Position numbers and translations under genes: made by a program
Shown here: positions 1-11,800 of the stretch, one piece after another
Layout of the letters: each line of letters opens with the position of its first letter
How positions within the stretch are numbered: the stretch's first letter is position 1
Notes under the pieces: model-generated
What the model saw: only the letters and a program-made list of their open reading frames with translations
Databases searched by the model: none
What the model was told of the DNA's origin: nothing
From: Rhododendron vialii
Taxonomy: Eukaryota; Streptophyta; Magnoliopsida; Ericales; Ericaceae
Reading direction: 5' to 3'
Length of the DNA: 64,000 bases
NCBI RefSeq assembly: GCF_030253575.1
Contig: NC_080568.1
Coordinates: forward strand, 32,267,001-32,331,000

Positions 1-177
1 GATCTTCATCTGGTTTCCTCGTGGATCTAGTTCTGATCTCATTTTTTTGTCCCTGGCCTCTCAATTTGAGTTTTCTTTCCCACAGAAAATACAAGAAAAA
101 TACTAAATACTGTACGTTTGTTTTATGTGCATTTCACGGGATTTTTGTTTCCAATTATTGCTGAGCTTAGACAATTA

Positions 178-510
178 AGGTAGTGCAAAGGGGTGTGAAA
201 TTCTGAATTTTAAGGGTGTGAATGGGGTGTGAATTCTGTAAAGGGTCTTCCCGAATTCACAGCCACAAGAATTCACACCTGCACACCCACAAGAATTCAC
301 TCCCTCCCAATAAAGAATGAAAGGCGTGTGAATTATGACAATTAAGATAGTGCAAAGGGGTGTGAAATACAAATTTTAAGAGTATGAATTCTGAAAATGG
401 GCGTGAATTTTGTAAAGGGTCCTCTCCAAAGAATTCACACCAAGACTTCATTTGGACTTCACAGCCAGACTTCACACCAAGAATTTAAACCCAGACTTCA
501 CACCAAGCAT
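178..510. repeat. Sparse GTGTGAATTC repeats in both orientations
   Basis: Units of the form GGTGTGAATT occur in the forward sense around 190-240 and 320-415. The reverse form GAATTCACACC occurs around 254-300 and 430-510. The two orientations suggest an inverted, degenerate outlier of the dense array that starts near 640. Reading frames across it consist of repeated His/Thr/Asn/Ser and are products of the repeat, not genes. Confidence 0.75.
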
Positions 511-639
511 GTGACACCTCCTCTCGAATTTTTTCATATGTTGGAGTAATTTAAGAATATTGTGAATGGAGGCGTTGATGTAAGAAGTTGAGAACTACCT
601 GTGTTTTTGTTTTTATCCAGATTAAGTGTTTGTTTGTGA

Positions 640-1070
640 ATTATTTTAGAGGGGTGTGAATTCTGAATTTAGGGTTGTGAATTTGTGTAATTTGAATGGG
701 CACGAATTCTAAAGGTGTGAATAGTACAAAAGAGTGTGAATTCTTAAAAGGGATGTGAATTTTGGAAGGTGTGAATTCGTAGAAGTGTGAATTCTTAAAA
801 GAGGTGTGAATTCTTGAAGGTGTGAATTCTTGGGGTGTGAATTCTGTGGGTGGGTGTGAATTTTGGAGGGTGTGAATTCGTGGAGGTGTGAATTCTTGGG
901 GTGTGAATTTTGGAAAGTGTGAATTCTGTGAGGTGTGAAATCTGTGGGTGGGGTGTGAATTTTGGAGGGTGTGAATTCGTGGAGGTGTGAATTCTGTGGG
1001 GTGTGAATTTTTGAAGGTGTGAATTCTTGGGGTGTGAATTCTGTGGGTGGAGTGTGAATTCTGAGAGTAT
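640..1070. repeat. Minisatellite of GGTGTGAATTC units
   Basis: About 25-30 units of a short motif, consensus GGTGTGAATTCT with G/T-rich spacers of variable length (about 12-18 bp per unit), run through this block. Many units keep an intact GAATTC. Minus-strand frames here read as repeats of the type RIHTPQNSHP and are open only because the unit lacks stops. No homology to a protein family is claimed. Confidence 0.85.
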
Positions 1071-2456
1071 TGAAATAGTGACAAGGGTAAAATAGTAAAA
1101 ACATCTTTAAAAAAGGGGCTGGATGGGATAGCTTTACAAAAAGGAGTTTGCATGAAACTCTATGTAAAAAAGAGGACCGGCCAGGAATTTCCTGCTAAAA
1201 TAATATCGGTCCGGCTAACAGGTGCCCTTTGAGCAATAACTGAGGTGCAATTAATAGACATAAATCTATGAGTTGTGTTTATGACTAGCATCACTTTTCA
1301 CAATTATTTTCTACACTTCTAAAGGGTGCTGCCTCTGAGGCACACCGTTGGGCAAAAGTTTAAGCACCCTAATTGCAAATTTTTTTTTTATAGATATTCC
1401 AAAATTTATTAATAACCGGATTGAGAATACAAATCATTCAATAAGTGCTCCGTATTTTTCTCTCTATGAATTCGGTTCTTCTCAGGTAAAGATCATGGCT
1501 TCGTTGTGATCATTCTCGTTGTTGTCCTGTCCTCCTTATTAAAACACTTTGTTTGTTGGGAGACTTGGCCAAAAAAAAAAAAAATTCATATTTATATTTT
1601 TTGAGTTCAAGGACATAAACATTTTGCAATCAAATATAAAGACAAACACTTTTTGCAAAACTAGTGAAAGTTCACTAATAACTGAAAATTAGTGAAAATG
1701 CCTAAAATCCTAGGGTACCCTATGAAAGTGCATAAAACATGAAAATTGATATATAATAGGAAAGTGCACTCTAAAATTCTATAAATGTGCTTAAACCTTA
1801 GGGTTCCCAACAACCATAGGGTACCCTACCCTAGGGTAGTTTTGCCTGTGAAAACATGTTTTGGCCTTATAATTCAACAATTCAAAAACTTGAAGGACCT
1901 CTATTGAAAACTATTTGGCTAGCGTCTTTTCCCTAAATAAAAACTATTTTACCGTACTTATGGCCAATTTTCCCTGTTTAGGTTGCTCCCCATTGTTCTA
2001 CACCAATAATTTGTTGTTGTTGTTGTTGTTAATTACATCCTTGACTTGTTATTTTCACATCACAATACCAAACTCCACACGTACGTACCCTCCCCACGTT
2101 ACTATCACTTGAGTTGTCATTTCCTAACAAGTGCAATTAAAACAAATGAATTTAATGTGGTGATTTTGAGGTGTCATGCATGTTCTAAACTAATGCCGCT
2201 ATTTTAAGGCCCGATATTTTCCCATCACAATTATTAACAGCCATTGGTTTCACCTGCAATTTGGTTTAGAAAATAAGGCCTCCACCATGTGCTGTTTTAT
2301 TGCTTGTAAGAATGATGTTTGGTTTTATTTGGTGATAGTTACTACTATTTCTTTGGTTTCTTCACCTTATCCTACCTAACAAACAAAGACCCAAATTAAG
2401 CAACCTAACTACCAATACTAGTAAAATTACAACCATCAACATTAATGGTCTACGGT
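1071..2456. other. Intergenic, no gene seen
   Basis: AT-rich sequence without a supported coding region. It contains poly(A)/poly(T) runs (near 1380 and 1570), a short TTG repeat (2010-2030) and several copies of a CCTAGGGTACCCT-like motif between 1705 and 1840. Nothing here supports a promoter or an RNA gene. Confidence 0.5.
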
Positions 2457-2465
2457 GGAACTTCC

Positions 2466-2677
2466 GAGAAGTTTTTGGGTGCAAATAGGGTATAGTCCAC
2501 GTGGTATCCGAGCACGCGTCCGAGCTGTCCAAACGTGTTTTGGACGGCCATGATTTTAGAGAAAAAGAAAGAGGAGAGAGAGTGTTCGGATTTGGATCAT
2601 CCAAACACACGTTTGGATTGCTCAGATGTGCGCTGGATACCACGTGGCGGTACCTAATTTACACCCAAAAACTTCTA
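2466..2677. mobile_element. 212-bp Mutator-type MITE with 9-bp target duplication
   Basis: The ends are inverted repeats: GAGAAGTTTTTGGGTG on the left and the complement of TAGAAGTTTTTGGGTG on the right. The arms continue inward with a CCACGTGG motif on both sides. The element is flanked by GGAACTTCC at 2457-2465 and 2678-2686, a perfect 9-bp duplication, which is the usual size for Mutator-like elements. It has no coding capacity. Related hairpins with the same internal CACGTGG/GTATCC words lie at about 5115-5335 and 48030-48240. Confidence 0.8.
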
Positions 2678-2686
2678 GGAACTTCC

Positions 2687-5085
2687 ACTCTACTTTTTGG
2701 GTTGTATGGCAGGTACCCAATGAGAATATACGTATAAATTAAAAAACAAAAAAAAAAAAACCAATAGTTCACTTATCAACTTCTACCATTAATTAGGCAA
2801 TCAAGTAATGTTGCATAATGTTTGATTGGCTCGTGTATCTTCAGCTCGTTAAAATCTTTTTGGAAATTAATTAATTTTGTACCTTACCAAATCAAACTTG
2901 AACAAACACATTTTTTTTAAGCGCTTTTCACATCACGCGCGCACGTACAACTATTTTGATCATCCGTAAATAGAATATCCAATCAAACCCGGCATGTTAC
3001 CTGGGTCGATCCGAGGTTGGCTCGATCGGTAAACAAACAAAGCTTGATTACCCCTTTTAAGTTCGTTAGTCCACAAAATAATATTCTTGGACGTACGTAT
3101 TGATCACCACCTAGCTCGTCTGAACACATTTAGAGCTATTATTAAAGATGAAACCCACTTGTCCGAGTTTTGGCCTTCCCCTCTCCTCTCTTCCAATTTG
3201 ATGTATCTTTTGTCAAGTTTTCTTTAATAAAATTTTATTACCGATAAAAAAAAAAAAATTAGCCTTGGCCCTAGTTGATTTATGAACAGTACGTACGTAC
3301 CAGTTCAATGTGCATGCAGAGATGAAACCCTTCATGTGGCATGTTGCTTTCTTCAGACTAAAATAGTATGGAGGTGATTTCAGTGGACCTTTAACCCACT
3401 GCAATGGGAATGAAAACATGATTGAGTACTTCAGTTCAGTGGTCATATCAATGACATGTTATAATATTAACATATACAGCCCTATATCACAAATTCGCTT
3501 CAGACTGCATTTGAGACTGCATTTGGTACTAGGTCCCACAGAAATATATGGTTATTTATTAAAGGTGTTGGGGTACCGCCATGCGGTACCCCAAGCCCAC
3601 ACAAATTAATAATTTTTCCTTTATCATGGGGTAAAATTGGGATGCTAGTGCATGTAGGCCCCTAGTGTTTGGTACTGAATGTGTGTGCATGGTTCAATAT
3701 GATCACCACATGCATGGCGGCTTAAAGCTTGGAGCCTGCGAAGCTCACCGACAAAAACCTTCAAAGGCTTCAATGAAATTAGTTCAATTCATTGGGGAAT
3801 TTAATTACGAATTGTGGGGAGAGCTTTTGAATTTTGGAGTGCGATATAATGATTAAATAATAATACATCCCCTTCTTGTGGGGAATCTAAATTAATTTCA
3901 TTGTCATGCCAAAAAAGAGAGAGTATGATATAGTAATTGGACTTCGGGTTGGTGCTTCGTGCTGCGCACACCACTATACAGCACCGTCCCTCAATTGGAT
4001 GTAATTAAGTTCCAAATTAGTATATGCTGTGAATATTATTCAGAATAAATTGATGCACACAATTTAATTGCTTAGGACCTAGGAGCACTTTTTCTTGGTT
4101 CTCATATCACAAAATGGAATTTAACTCACAAAGCTAATTGTTTCGATTTTGGCGGCTGATTTCTCATTATTTCCACTGGAAATAGCTCTCTCTCTCTCTC
4201 CATCTTTTAGGGTTTTGAATGGAGGTTTTTGCAGCAATTCTCTAGTGAAAGTGGTAAGTGAAATTACTCTCTTATCCTTCTGCGTTAAAAAAAGAATGGT
4301 GGTTTTTAATAACCAACAGGAAAGTATATAACTATATATGTTAGTTGTATATATGCAAGTGTGTGAGCTATTCGAAAAGTGAGTACACTCATTATGTTAA
4401 GCGTCTTAGACTCTTAGGGGTGATAAATTGGACTCAAATCTGATAATAAACTCAAACCCACCACTAATACGGAGAACAAACTTAACCTATTTATTAGTTG
4501 GGTCAGAATCGATTAATTCAAAGTAGGACTCTTAATCCACCAAATTAATTAGCCCATTGAGCACGCCGACACCAGTTCGATGAAAGCAAGTTGTGGTTCG
4601 ATAATTCTCGGGCACTGTCACGTTGTGCCAAGCAGCTTAACACTCTGCAACTACACATCCACAGGAAGCACTACACTTTATGGTACTCGATCGTAATTAA
4701 ATGTGTTAGGTAAAGAAAGCTGAGTATGACTCCTATATAGACGTAAACAGCAGCATCCGGGCATCCTGTAAAGCAGGCTGCCTAACAGGGTCCGTAGAAT
4801 GCATTTGTACCGTTTTTCTTGACAATTAATAGTTTATATATATTTGTTATTTTTGACCAGTAATAATTATGTCAAAGATATCTAAACAATTAAGTGCCGA
4901 GATGGACGATTCGAAGTCAAAGATATCTAAACAATTAATTGTCGAGATGGACGATTCGAATGCATCCTACAAAAAACCCGCACTACAGGATTTTCCACTC
5001 CGTCACTGTTGGGCATTTCATCTCTGGCATGGATGTGACAGTTTGAGCAGTATATTTCCCGCTCTATGGTCCCCAAACTTGTCTG
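2687..5085. other. Intergenic, no gene seen
   Basis: AT-rich DNA with no supported gene. It contains a perfect small palindrome (3568-3594), a short CT run at 4186-4200 and a direct repeat of a 30-40 bp segment at 4870-4960 (two copies of AAAGATATCTAAACAATTAA with GAGATGGACGATTCGA). Short open frames are not conserved-looking. Confidence 0.45.
3568..3594. repeat. Perfect 12-bp-arm palindrome
   Basis: The arms TTGGGGTACCGC and GCGGTACCCCAA are separated by the 3-base loop CAT. The arms are GC-rich compared with the surroundings. No function is assigned; it may be the end of a transposon or a hairpin in an unannotated transcript. Confidence 0.7.
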
Positions 5086-5114
5086 CTGTTGGTACACACG
5101 TGGAGAATTTTTTT

Positions 5115-5335
5115 CGGTGCTGGGTGGATATATCCTATGTGATATTTGCTCGGTACATTCGAATCGTCCAATACATTTTTGGACGGTTCGAATTGAAACT
5201 CTCTCCCTCCTCTCACCCTAATACTTTCCCTCTTTCTTTTATCTCTCCAAATTCGAGCCGTTCAAAAACACAATAGACAATTTAAATGCACTGAGCAGGC
5301 ACCACGTAATACCCACCCGGGATTGAAATTTTTTC
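5115..5335. mobile_element. Foldback MITE next to the SHINE-like promoter
   Basis: The left arm (GGTGCTGGGTGGATATATCC, then TTTGCTCGGTACATTCGAA) pairs imperfectly with the right arm read in reverse (CCCGGGTGGGTATTACGTGG, then CTGCTCAGTGCATTTAAA). It shares words with the elements at 2466-2677 and 48030-48240, so it is probably an older member of the same family. Its right end is about 20 bp upstream of the TATA-like box of the AP2/ERF gene. No clear target duplication was found, so the limits are approximate. Confidence 0.6.
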
Positions 5336-5351
5336 CCTTAGCTTCCCCCTC

Positions 5352-5361
5352 TTATTTATAT
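5352..5361 (+). promoter_or_regulatory. TATA-like box of the AP2/ERF gene
   Basis: TTATTTATAT lies about 85-95 bp upstream of the ATG at 5446. It is followed by a pyrimidine-rich leader with a CT run (5418-5432), as is common in plant 5' leaders. Position and sequence are suggestive only. Confidence 0.4.
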
Positions 5362-5445
5362 TGCGTTTCCTAACCCACATTACTTGCACTCAGGAAAAAA
5401 AAACTCCCTCATTTTCATCTCTCTCTCTCTGAGAAATTAAGTAGC

Positions 5446-6254
5446 ATGGTACATTCACAGAAGTTCAGAGGTGTCAGGCAACGCCACTGGGGCTCTTGGG
5501 TCGCCGAAATCCGCCACCCCCTTCTGTATATATTCTCCACTCTCTCGTCTCTCTATCCCAACACAAAAAAGTCTACCAACACGTACAATTTCAAAATGTA
5601 TTCGGCATTTCCGACTACAACTGTGTTCGAAGCCGTTGAATGCATGTAGACCAATGTTATTGAACGCCTCGAAACACGGTTGTGTTGATAGTATTGCGAA
5701 TAATACTTCTAATACATACACTCTACGAATAATTGATATTGTACACGTACGTATTTATGCATAAAGAATTCACTGGTTTTTCGTAATGCAGAAAGAGGAG
5801 GGTGTGGCTAGGAACTTTCGAAAAGGCGGAAGAGGCGGCGCGGGCCTATGACGAGGCGGCGAGGCTAATGAGCGGCCGCAACGCCAAAACCAACTTCCCA
5901 AACACTGCCAGTAGTTCTCCACCGGTAACCGCATCGTCTTCTGCCGCGCTTTCGTCCGCCCTGAGTGAGAAGCTCCGGAAATGCTGTAAAACCCCGTCGC
6001 CGTCTCTCACGTGCCTCAGGCTCGACCCGGAGAACTCTCACATCGGAGTCTGGCAGAAGCGGGCGGGTGCCCGGTCGGATTCGAAGTGGGTCATGATGGT
6101 TGAACTTGGGAAGAAGAAAGAGGATGTGAGCGAAAAGGAGGTCGCCGAGGCGACGGCGCCGCCGGGTAATGCGGCAGAGGAGGTGGGGGATGGGTTGGAT
6201 GAGGAGGAAAGGATGGCGCTCCAAATGATAGAGGAACTCCTCAATGGGAATTGA
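5446..6254 (+). CDS. WIN1/SHN: SHINE/WAX INDUCER-type AP2/ERF transcription factor
   Basis: Two exons, 5446-5525 and 5792-6254, joined across a GT-AG phase-2 intron, give a 180-residue protein. The AP2/ERF DNA-binding domain covers about residues 7-63: it opens [20 protein letters not shown], and after the intron continues [20 protein letters not shown] and [11 protein letters not shown]. The intron inside the AP2 domain after RHPL is typical of the SHINE clade. A middle motif (about 84-119, SEKLRKCC ... [11 protein letters not shown]) and a C-terminal motif (164-180, [17 protein letters not shown]) match the two extra motifs of that clade. Known members activate cutin and wax genes in the epidermis; that role is inferred from the family. 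The protein is slightly shorter than the ~190-200 residues usual for the clade, mostly through a short linker. The ATG fits the clade N-terminus (MV..KKFRG). Frame and splice phases are intact. Confidence 0.93.
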
Positions 6255-7120
6255 CTAAGGCCCTGTTTGGTCTCTAATTAAAAAGCCAGCCCTTTTCTGT
6301 TTTTTTAATGGAGAGAAATCTATGGTACTCATAATTTGTTCCGTAATAATGTCATATGTTTGGTTAAAAAATAAAGTTATGCATACAGATTCATGGAAAA
6401 GTTACAATAATTTATAGTTAGGAATTTAAGATTAACGTGTTATGTATTTAAATTTTTTTTTGAACTGTTATGTATTTTAATTTAGGAAATTGATTTTTGC
6501 GCTTCACATTTGTACCCAAGCGCTCTACTATGTACATGAAGTTATTAGAGTGGAGCGTCAAAATCAGCATCCTTTAATTTAAGGTTCGACTTGTTTCTTG
6601 TAATAATAGTTTTTCCGTACTTGTTTTGATTTTTGTTTAAATGCCACATGATTTCATCTGGGAATAGAGTAATCTCCAGAGTGTTATAAAGAAACTAACA
6701 TGTTGGAATTTTGCAATTATTGGCTTAAAGATTGAACCAAAAAAAGCAAATAAATTGGAATTGACAAGAAGGAGAAATATTCAGTAAAAAGGAAAAAAAA
6801 AAAAACTGGAAAAAAGAGTGGCTTTTAAAGATATTTGATTCCAAACGCACTCCATCCATTTCAAAAACGCAGTGAGACTGCTTGATTTGTGGAGACCTTA
6901 TAACCAACTCAAGGCCAATTGACAATGAGTGGAGAGATTCCAAATGTTATTAAGTAGAATATCTCATTTCACTCTCAAGCAATATTTAAAATGTTTTCTG
7001 TTTATGGGTTTGTGAAGCATGGGTAGGTTAACAAGAATGAAACTGACATACAAGTCGTATCCTATTCAGTATATATTTTTCCACATATACATACCCTTAC
7101 TTATAAATATAAATATGTTA
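6255..7120. other. Intergenic, with fragments of small repeats
   Basis: No gene seen. A hairpin-like repeat at 6485-6567 (GGAAATTGATTTTTGCGC ... GGAGCGTCAAAATCAG) is shared with 51443-51584. The segment 6898-6990 (CAAGGCCAATTGACAATGAG ...) is a diverged copy of the small LTR found at 49495-49607. Confidence 0.5.
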
Positions 7121-7336
7121 CTCCCTTCATCCCAAAATGTTTGTCCGGTCCGCAAAACGGTGACGTAAAAATAATACAATTTTTGTAAGAAAAACTCCAA
7201 TTTTTTTAAACAATTTACTAGATATCGATGAGTTCTTTAAATTTATGAAAAAGTTTTGATTTTTTTCTTGAAAGAAATGTATTATTTTTAAGTCATCGTT
7301 TTTGCGGACCGAACAAACATTTTGGGACGAATGGAG
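7121..7336. mobile_element. Stowaway-like MITE
   Basis: The left end CTCCCTTCATCCCAAAATGT and the right end, read in reverse, CTCCATTCGTCCCAAAATGT are near-identical inverted repeats. Homology extends inward through TTTGTCCGGTCCGCAAAA. TA dinucleotides flank both ends (7119-7120 and 7337-7338), as expected for Tc1/mariner-mobilised Stowaway elements. The 216-bp AT-rich interior has no coding capacity. Confidence 0.88.
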
Positions 7337-7587
7337 TATATTTACATGAATGTATGATCGAATGTTGGATTTAGAGCTCCAATGCAACAAATCTTGCCCT
7401 CTTGATCTATGTAATTCAACATTGCAGAGAATGGACTTATTGGTAGGATTTCTTAGGTACGTAGGATGTTTAAAAAAAATAGCAATCGTGACCTCTATTC
7501 GAATACATAAATCTGTGTTTGCATGTGCTGATCATGTGGGCAACAAAGAAATAATTGAATTGCCTTCAAAAACGTGTCTACGTTATT

Positions 7588-7589
<2 letters not shown>

Positions 7590-7627
<38 letters not shown>
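7590..7627. repeat. (CT)n microsatellite
   Basis: An uninterrupted CT dinucleotide tract of about 19 units. The open frames through it on both strands are composition artefacts. Confidence 0.9.
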
Positions 7628-7630
<3 letters not shown>

Positions 7631-8581
7631 ACATTTTGTTTTGATATTTTGTTAGTTGTACCAGAATGTAGTGAAAATAATCCCTTTTTATTATTATTAT
7701 TTTGCATTCCTTTTGATATGAGGTAGAAATGCATTAGAAATGTAATTTTACAGAATTTTTATGAATCCAAAATTTAAAAAAAAAATCTCACATCCAAGAT
7801 TTTTTGTTTTCAGAAAAATATCTTGCGAGCTTAATTAACTAGGCAACCATACAACATTGTACTTTAGGTAAGAGTCGTGACTCATGAGATCACTCGAGGA
7901 AAGCAATAATACTGCCTCTAACTACCAACATGTATAATAGGGAATCTCAATGAGATACCCGGTCGTCCCCTCTATATAGGGGTTTACTCTCTCAAGGTTT
8001 GATTTCTCTTCTTTTTGATCGGTAGGTTTGATTTTTACTTGTCAGTAAATCTCGAGGCCATCTCACTTCACGTATAAGCATGGAGAGAACTATGAGAGGA
8101 ATTACAGGGATTTGTCCATACAAACTAGTCCGAGACAACCTGAATTAAAAAAAGAAAAAGGAAAAATGAAGTTGATGTTGTGAGCTTGCATTTTAGTCTT
8201 GTAGTAGTACACTTTATGGACAAATCAAATGTCATTATACGAATATATGCACATACTAGATTGCATGCCTTAATAATTAAAACGAAACGGTTGCTTTCAT
8301 GTCATCAAGATTATTAACCAATTAAGTGAGAGGATAAGATTGCTAACTGCACACATTACTACTACTTAATTTGATATGGACAATGAAGGCATTAATGAAA
8401 CATATACTAATGATTAGATTGATAAAGACTGCTTAATCCTGTTCGTTAATTAAGGAAAGCAACTTCTGCTAAGACCAACAGGCAATTGTTTCAAACTTTC
8501 AATAAGGGAAAACAAAGTAATATTAATTACGAGCATATATTAATAAGATACTCTGTCTTTTAGTCCTTTCTTGTTTCGCCC
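7628..8581. other. Intergenic, nothing recognised
   Basis: AT-rich DNA. No coding region, RNA gene or repeat boundary could be supported. Confidence 0.4.
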
Positions 8582-8958
8582 CAGGGACGGAACCAGAATT
8601 TTGTAAACACGGGGTCGGACTCCAACAACAAGGTTTTGAAATTTCAAAATTTGTTTGGTTTAGATTTTGAGAAAGGTTTTTTTTGGGTGGGGGAGAGAGA
8701 TAGAAAGAGAAAAAAGATTAATAATTAAAGAAAAAACTTATAGGAGACCATGAGCAGAGGGTAGAATTGGGTTTTGGAACCCAAAACAAACACATTCTTA
8801 AAGCATTTAAATTTTTAAATAATACTCAATAAAAAATATAGTAATTCTTAACAAACAAAAAATTACTAAAAATAATATTAAAATTTAAAATAAAATAAAA
8901 GCTCGAAACAACGCAGGGGCTGTGGCCCCCATAAGCTCTCATGGTGGCTCCGTCTATG
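8582..8958. mobile_element. Non-autonomous TIR element, superfamily unclear
   Basis: The left end CAGGGACGGAACCA and the right end, read in reverse, CATAGACGGAGCCACCATG form short imperfect terminal inverted repeats around a ~377-bp AT-rich, non-coding interior. This end type recurs in plant genomes. No clear target duplication was found. Confidence 0.5.
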
Positions 8959-8963
8959 TTTGG

Positions 8964-9273
8964 CCCCGTTTGGCTAAGAAAAATAAGTACTTATTTTTAT
9001 TTTTTGAATTGAAGGTGATGTATTGTAAGAGAATGACTTGTCCCTTAAAATGGGAAATAAGTACTTAAAAAATAAATATAGCTTATTTACAATTTTCAAG
9101 CTTAAAAATAATGAGCTTACTGAAATAATTTTTTGTGCAATATGAATATTGTTTGATGGATCTCGATGAGATCTTTTGAACGATGCAAATTATTTTTGTA
9201 GATACATTATTTTTAAGTTTAAAAATTGCAAATAAGCTATACTTATTTTTTTAATTATCTTAGCGGAACGGAG
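8964..9273. mobile_element. hAT-like MITE (CCGTT..GCTAAG ends)
   Basis: The left end CCCCGTTTGGCTAAGAAAAA pairs with the right end read in reverse, CTCCGTTCCGCTAAGATAAT. The interior is palindromic and AT-rich (AAATAAGTACTT ... AAGTATAGCTTATTT). A shorter related element lies at 35551-35673. No coding capacity. Confidence 0.55.
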
Positions 9274-10742
9274 TGACTTTTGTTTATTTTTTTTAATTAG
9301 TCTGAATTAAGATGCAGAATAAGTAATTCAACAGAACAATCTAAAAAGCATGGGTTATGAAATGAGTTCTAAGGGGTGATGCGAAGGGCATGTTCTTGTT
9401 ATTATTCGTCACTTCCAATTAAATATAAGTAACGACAAATTAAGTAAATATATCACAAAGATATAAAAAGAAAATCTTTGCCTATAGTAAGATATACTTT
9501 TGTTCATTATACCATATAATATGTTCAGATAACACGAATGCATCATAGTATCATCTTTAAATTAATCAACAATATTTCTGTGGTATTTTTTTTTTGTTTA
9601 TTTAATTTATGTTAGTTTCTAAAGGGAAAAAACACATAACATTTTGATTTGTTTACGCAGAGATGGAATCCCATCGTTTATTCCGGACTTAATATTGTTC
9701 AGGAATCTATAAATTTGGAGTTTCAAGCACTAGAAATTCCAGAGGGAAAAATATTTTTAACGGAGCTTCAGTGGTACGGGGGTAAAACTCTTTCCCGGAA
9801 AAATATCATTTAAATCCGGACTGTTCAAAGCCGAAACAGACAGCCCAGATTGCGCTTCTCCGTGAATGTCTTATTCACTGCCATGAATAAGATAATCTAA
9901 ATATTCTAGAGTTGTCGGAAAAAAAAGATCTCTCGTGGTGTAGATTCAATGAGCTCAAGGCATTATTTTGAATTATATATATGTATCTATCAAGATCATA
10001 ATAATGACAAAAATGACTTGAAATGGGGACAACCGAAATTGATAGGTTGATCAATATAACTACTCTATCTCAATTAGTTAATTAGATGATCTCTCTCAAG
10101 ATTTCCAACTTTATACTATGATTATCATTATTATTTTTAGTGGTTAGGTGAGAGAAATTGTGGTACTTGGCTGGAAAATTTAGTTAGCTATGGTACTGGA
10201 GTTACAGAATTAGGTAGCTTTATCTCTTTCATAATTTAGAAGGGTTTGAAGAGGTCAATTTTGTACTTATGTTGGGCAATTAATTATCACTTTTAATAAT
10301 GGGCCAATTATGCTGGGACCAATATTAATATTGTCTAACTAGCTATGGGTCCAACAAATTGAAAGGTGTTTTGGCTGAACAACTCCATCACCACTAAATA
10401 CTACAGTATTTCTTTGTTGTTATTCGAGTGTGTGTGTGTGTGAGAGAGAGAGATAGAATTTGTGGAATGGACATGGGATTAAATCCTTGTGGTAGAAGTC
10501 TAAATATTAACAAGAAACTGAAAATATTTGGCAGACGGAGTCATAGTCACAAGTAAAATTTCTTGAATTTCCGTTTGATCGAAAAAAAAAGAAGAAGAAG
10601 TAAAACCCTTGAAATTTTTTTTTTTTCACATTTAAAGCATGTTTATTGAGCAATCGAAATTTAAGAATGGATATGAAGATATAAGAAGAGGGATATGGCA
10701 GAACAAGGACAATAATATGTCTTTTAGATGGAGAATATGAGT
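9274..10742. other. Intergenic, nothing recognised
   Basis: AT-rich DNA with a short GT/GA run at 10428-10452. No gene or mobile element boundary could be supported. Confidence 0.4.
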
Positions 10743-11394
10743 AGGTGTGTAACGCCCCGATTTTTCAAGGAATTTCGAAAGTATGAATGCTAAAATACAC
10801 TGAATTTTATAAATTACTAGGCCCCTATTTGTCGTTATACAAAATGTACATAAAAAAATACAAAAAAAAAAATCTAACATTTTATTTAAATATCTTCAGA
10901 GCAACTCTAGTCTTGATTCAGATCTCAAGTATATTCGGTCTTCGCTCTTGGTATTCCTCTTGCGTCAAGTAACTCCACCATTGAACCCTGCACCCTCTGG
11001 CAAATTGATCGCTGAAGCAAACGATTTACCAGGATACAAACATATCCGTGAGTGATAATTCACCCAGTAGAATAATCCAAATCCTACCAACCCCTTACTT
11101 TACATTTAGCAGATCAACAATATATCAATTCACAAGAGATACAACATAATAACACATCGCCCTTTCCTTTACTATCCATTATCGTACATAAAATCTAAGG
11201 ATCTTCTCCAAAAGGTCATTTCCTCCCATATCCACCAACTTTGACCGTCCCATGGAATAACTCTCCATTTATTTGTCCTGCACCAGAGTTCTAAGCGAAT
11301 ACTACTAAATTATGTATCCAGTCTGGATTCGCTTACAACCATAATAAAGGAACAGCTCACCATGACAACTCAGCATTAGAGGTCGCACTATCTC

Positions 11395-11800
11395 ATTGTT
11401 AGGATCATTTACCGTCTCCCAACTCTACACATTGGGTACTTTACCATACCCCTAATCTACACACTGGGTACTATACCGTATTCAAGGATCCTTTACCGTT
11501 TCCCAAAATACTGTACCCGAAGTCTTTTACCGTTCTCCACATACACACTGGGTACTGTACCGTATTTAGAATCCTTTACCGTATCCCAAATACTGTACCC
11601 CGGAGTCCTTTACCTTCCTCCACACACACATTGGGTACTGTACCGTATTTAGGATCCTTTACCGTATTCCAAATACTGTACCCGGAGTTCTTTATCATCC
11701 TCCACACACTCTGAGTACTTTACCGTACTTGGGGTCCTTTACCTTTCCCCAACTCAACTAAAGGTACTTTACCGCACCAGGGTCCTTTACCGGCACCCAA
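11395..11800. repeat. ~85-bp tandem repeats inside the solo LTR
   Basis: Four to five diverged units containing ACACTGGGTACTGTACCGTA, TTTACCGTATCCCAAATACT and GGAGTCCTTTACC. Copies of the ACA(C/T)TGGGTA word begin near 11460, 11545 and 11629, a period of 84-85 bp. Confidence 0.75.

Noticed and set aside
641-1153. 170-residue minus-strand frame of repeated RIHTPQNSHP type
   Set aside because: It is a translation of the GTGTGAATTC minisatellite; the complementary and shifted frames are equally open and no family resembles it.
5455-5764. Overlapping open frames on both strands within the SHINE-like intron
   Set aside because: They are shadows of exon 1 and the intron; the AP2 domain is continuous only with the splice 5525/5792.
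11395-11800. Possible CRISPR-like array (regular repeats with spacers)
   Set aside because: The units are diverged tandem repeats without unique spacers, in a plant LTR; CRISPR arrays are not expected in plant nuclear DNA.
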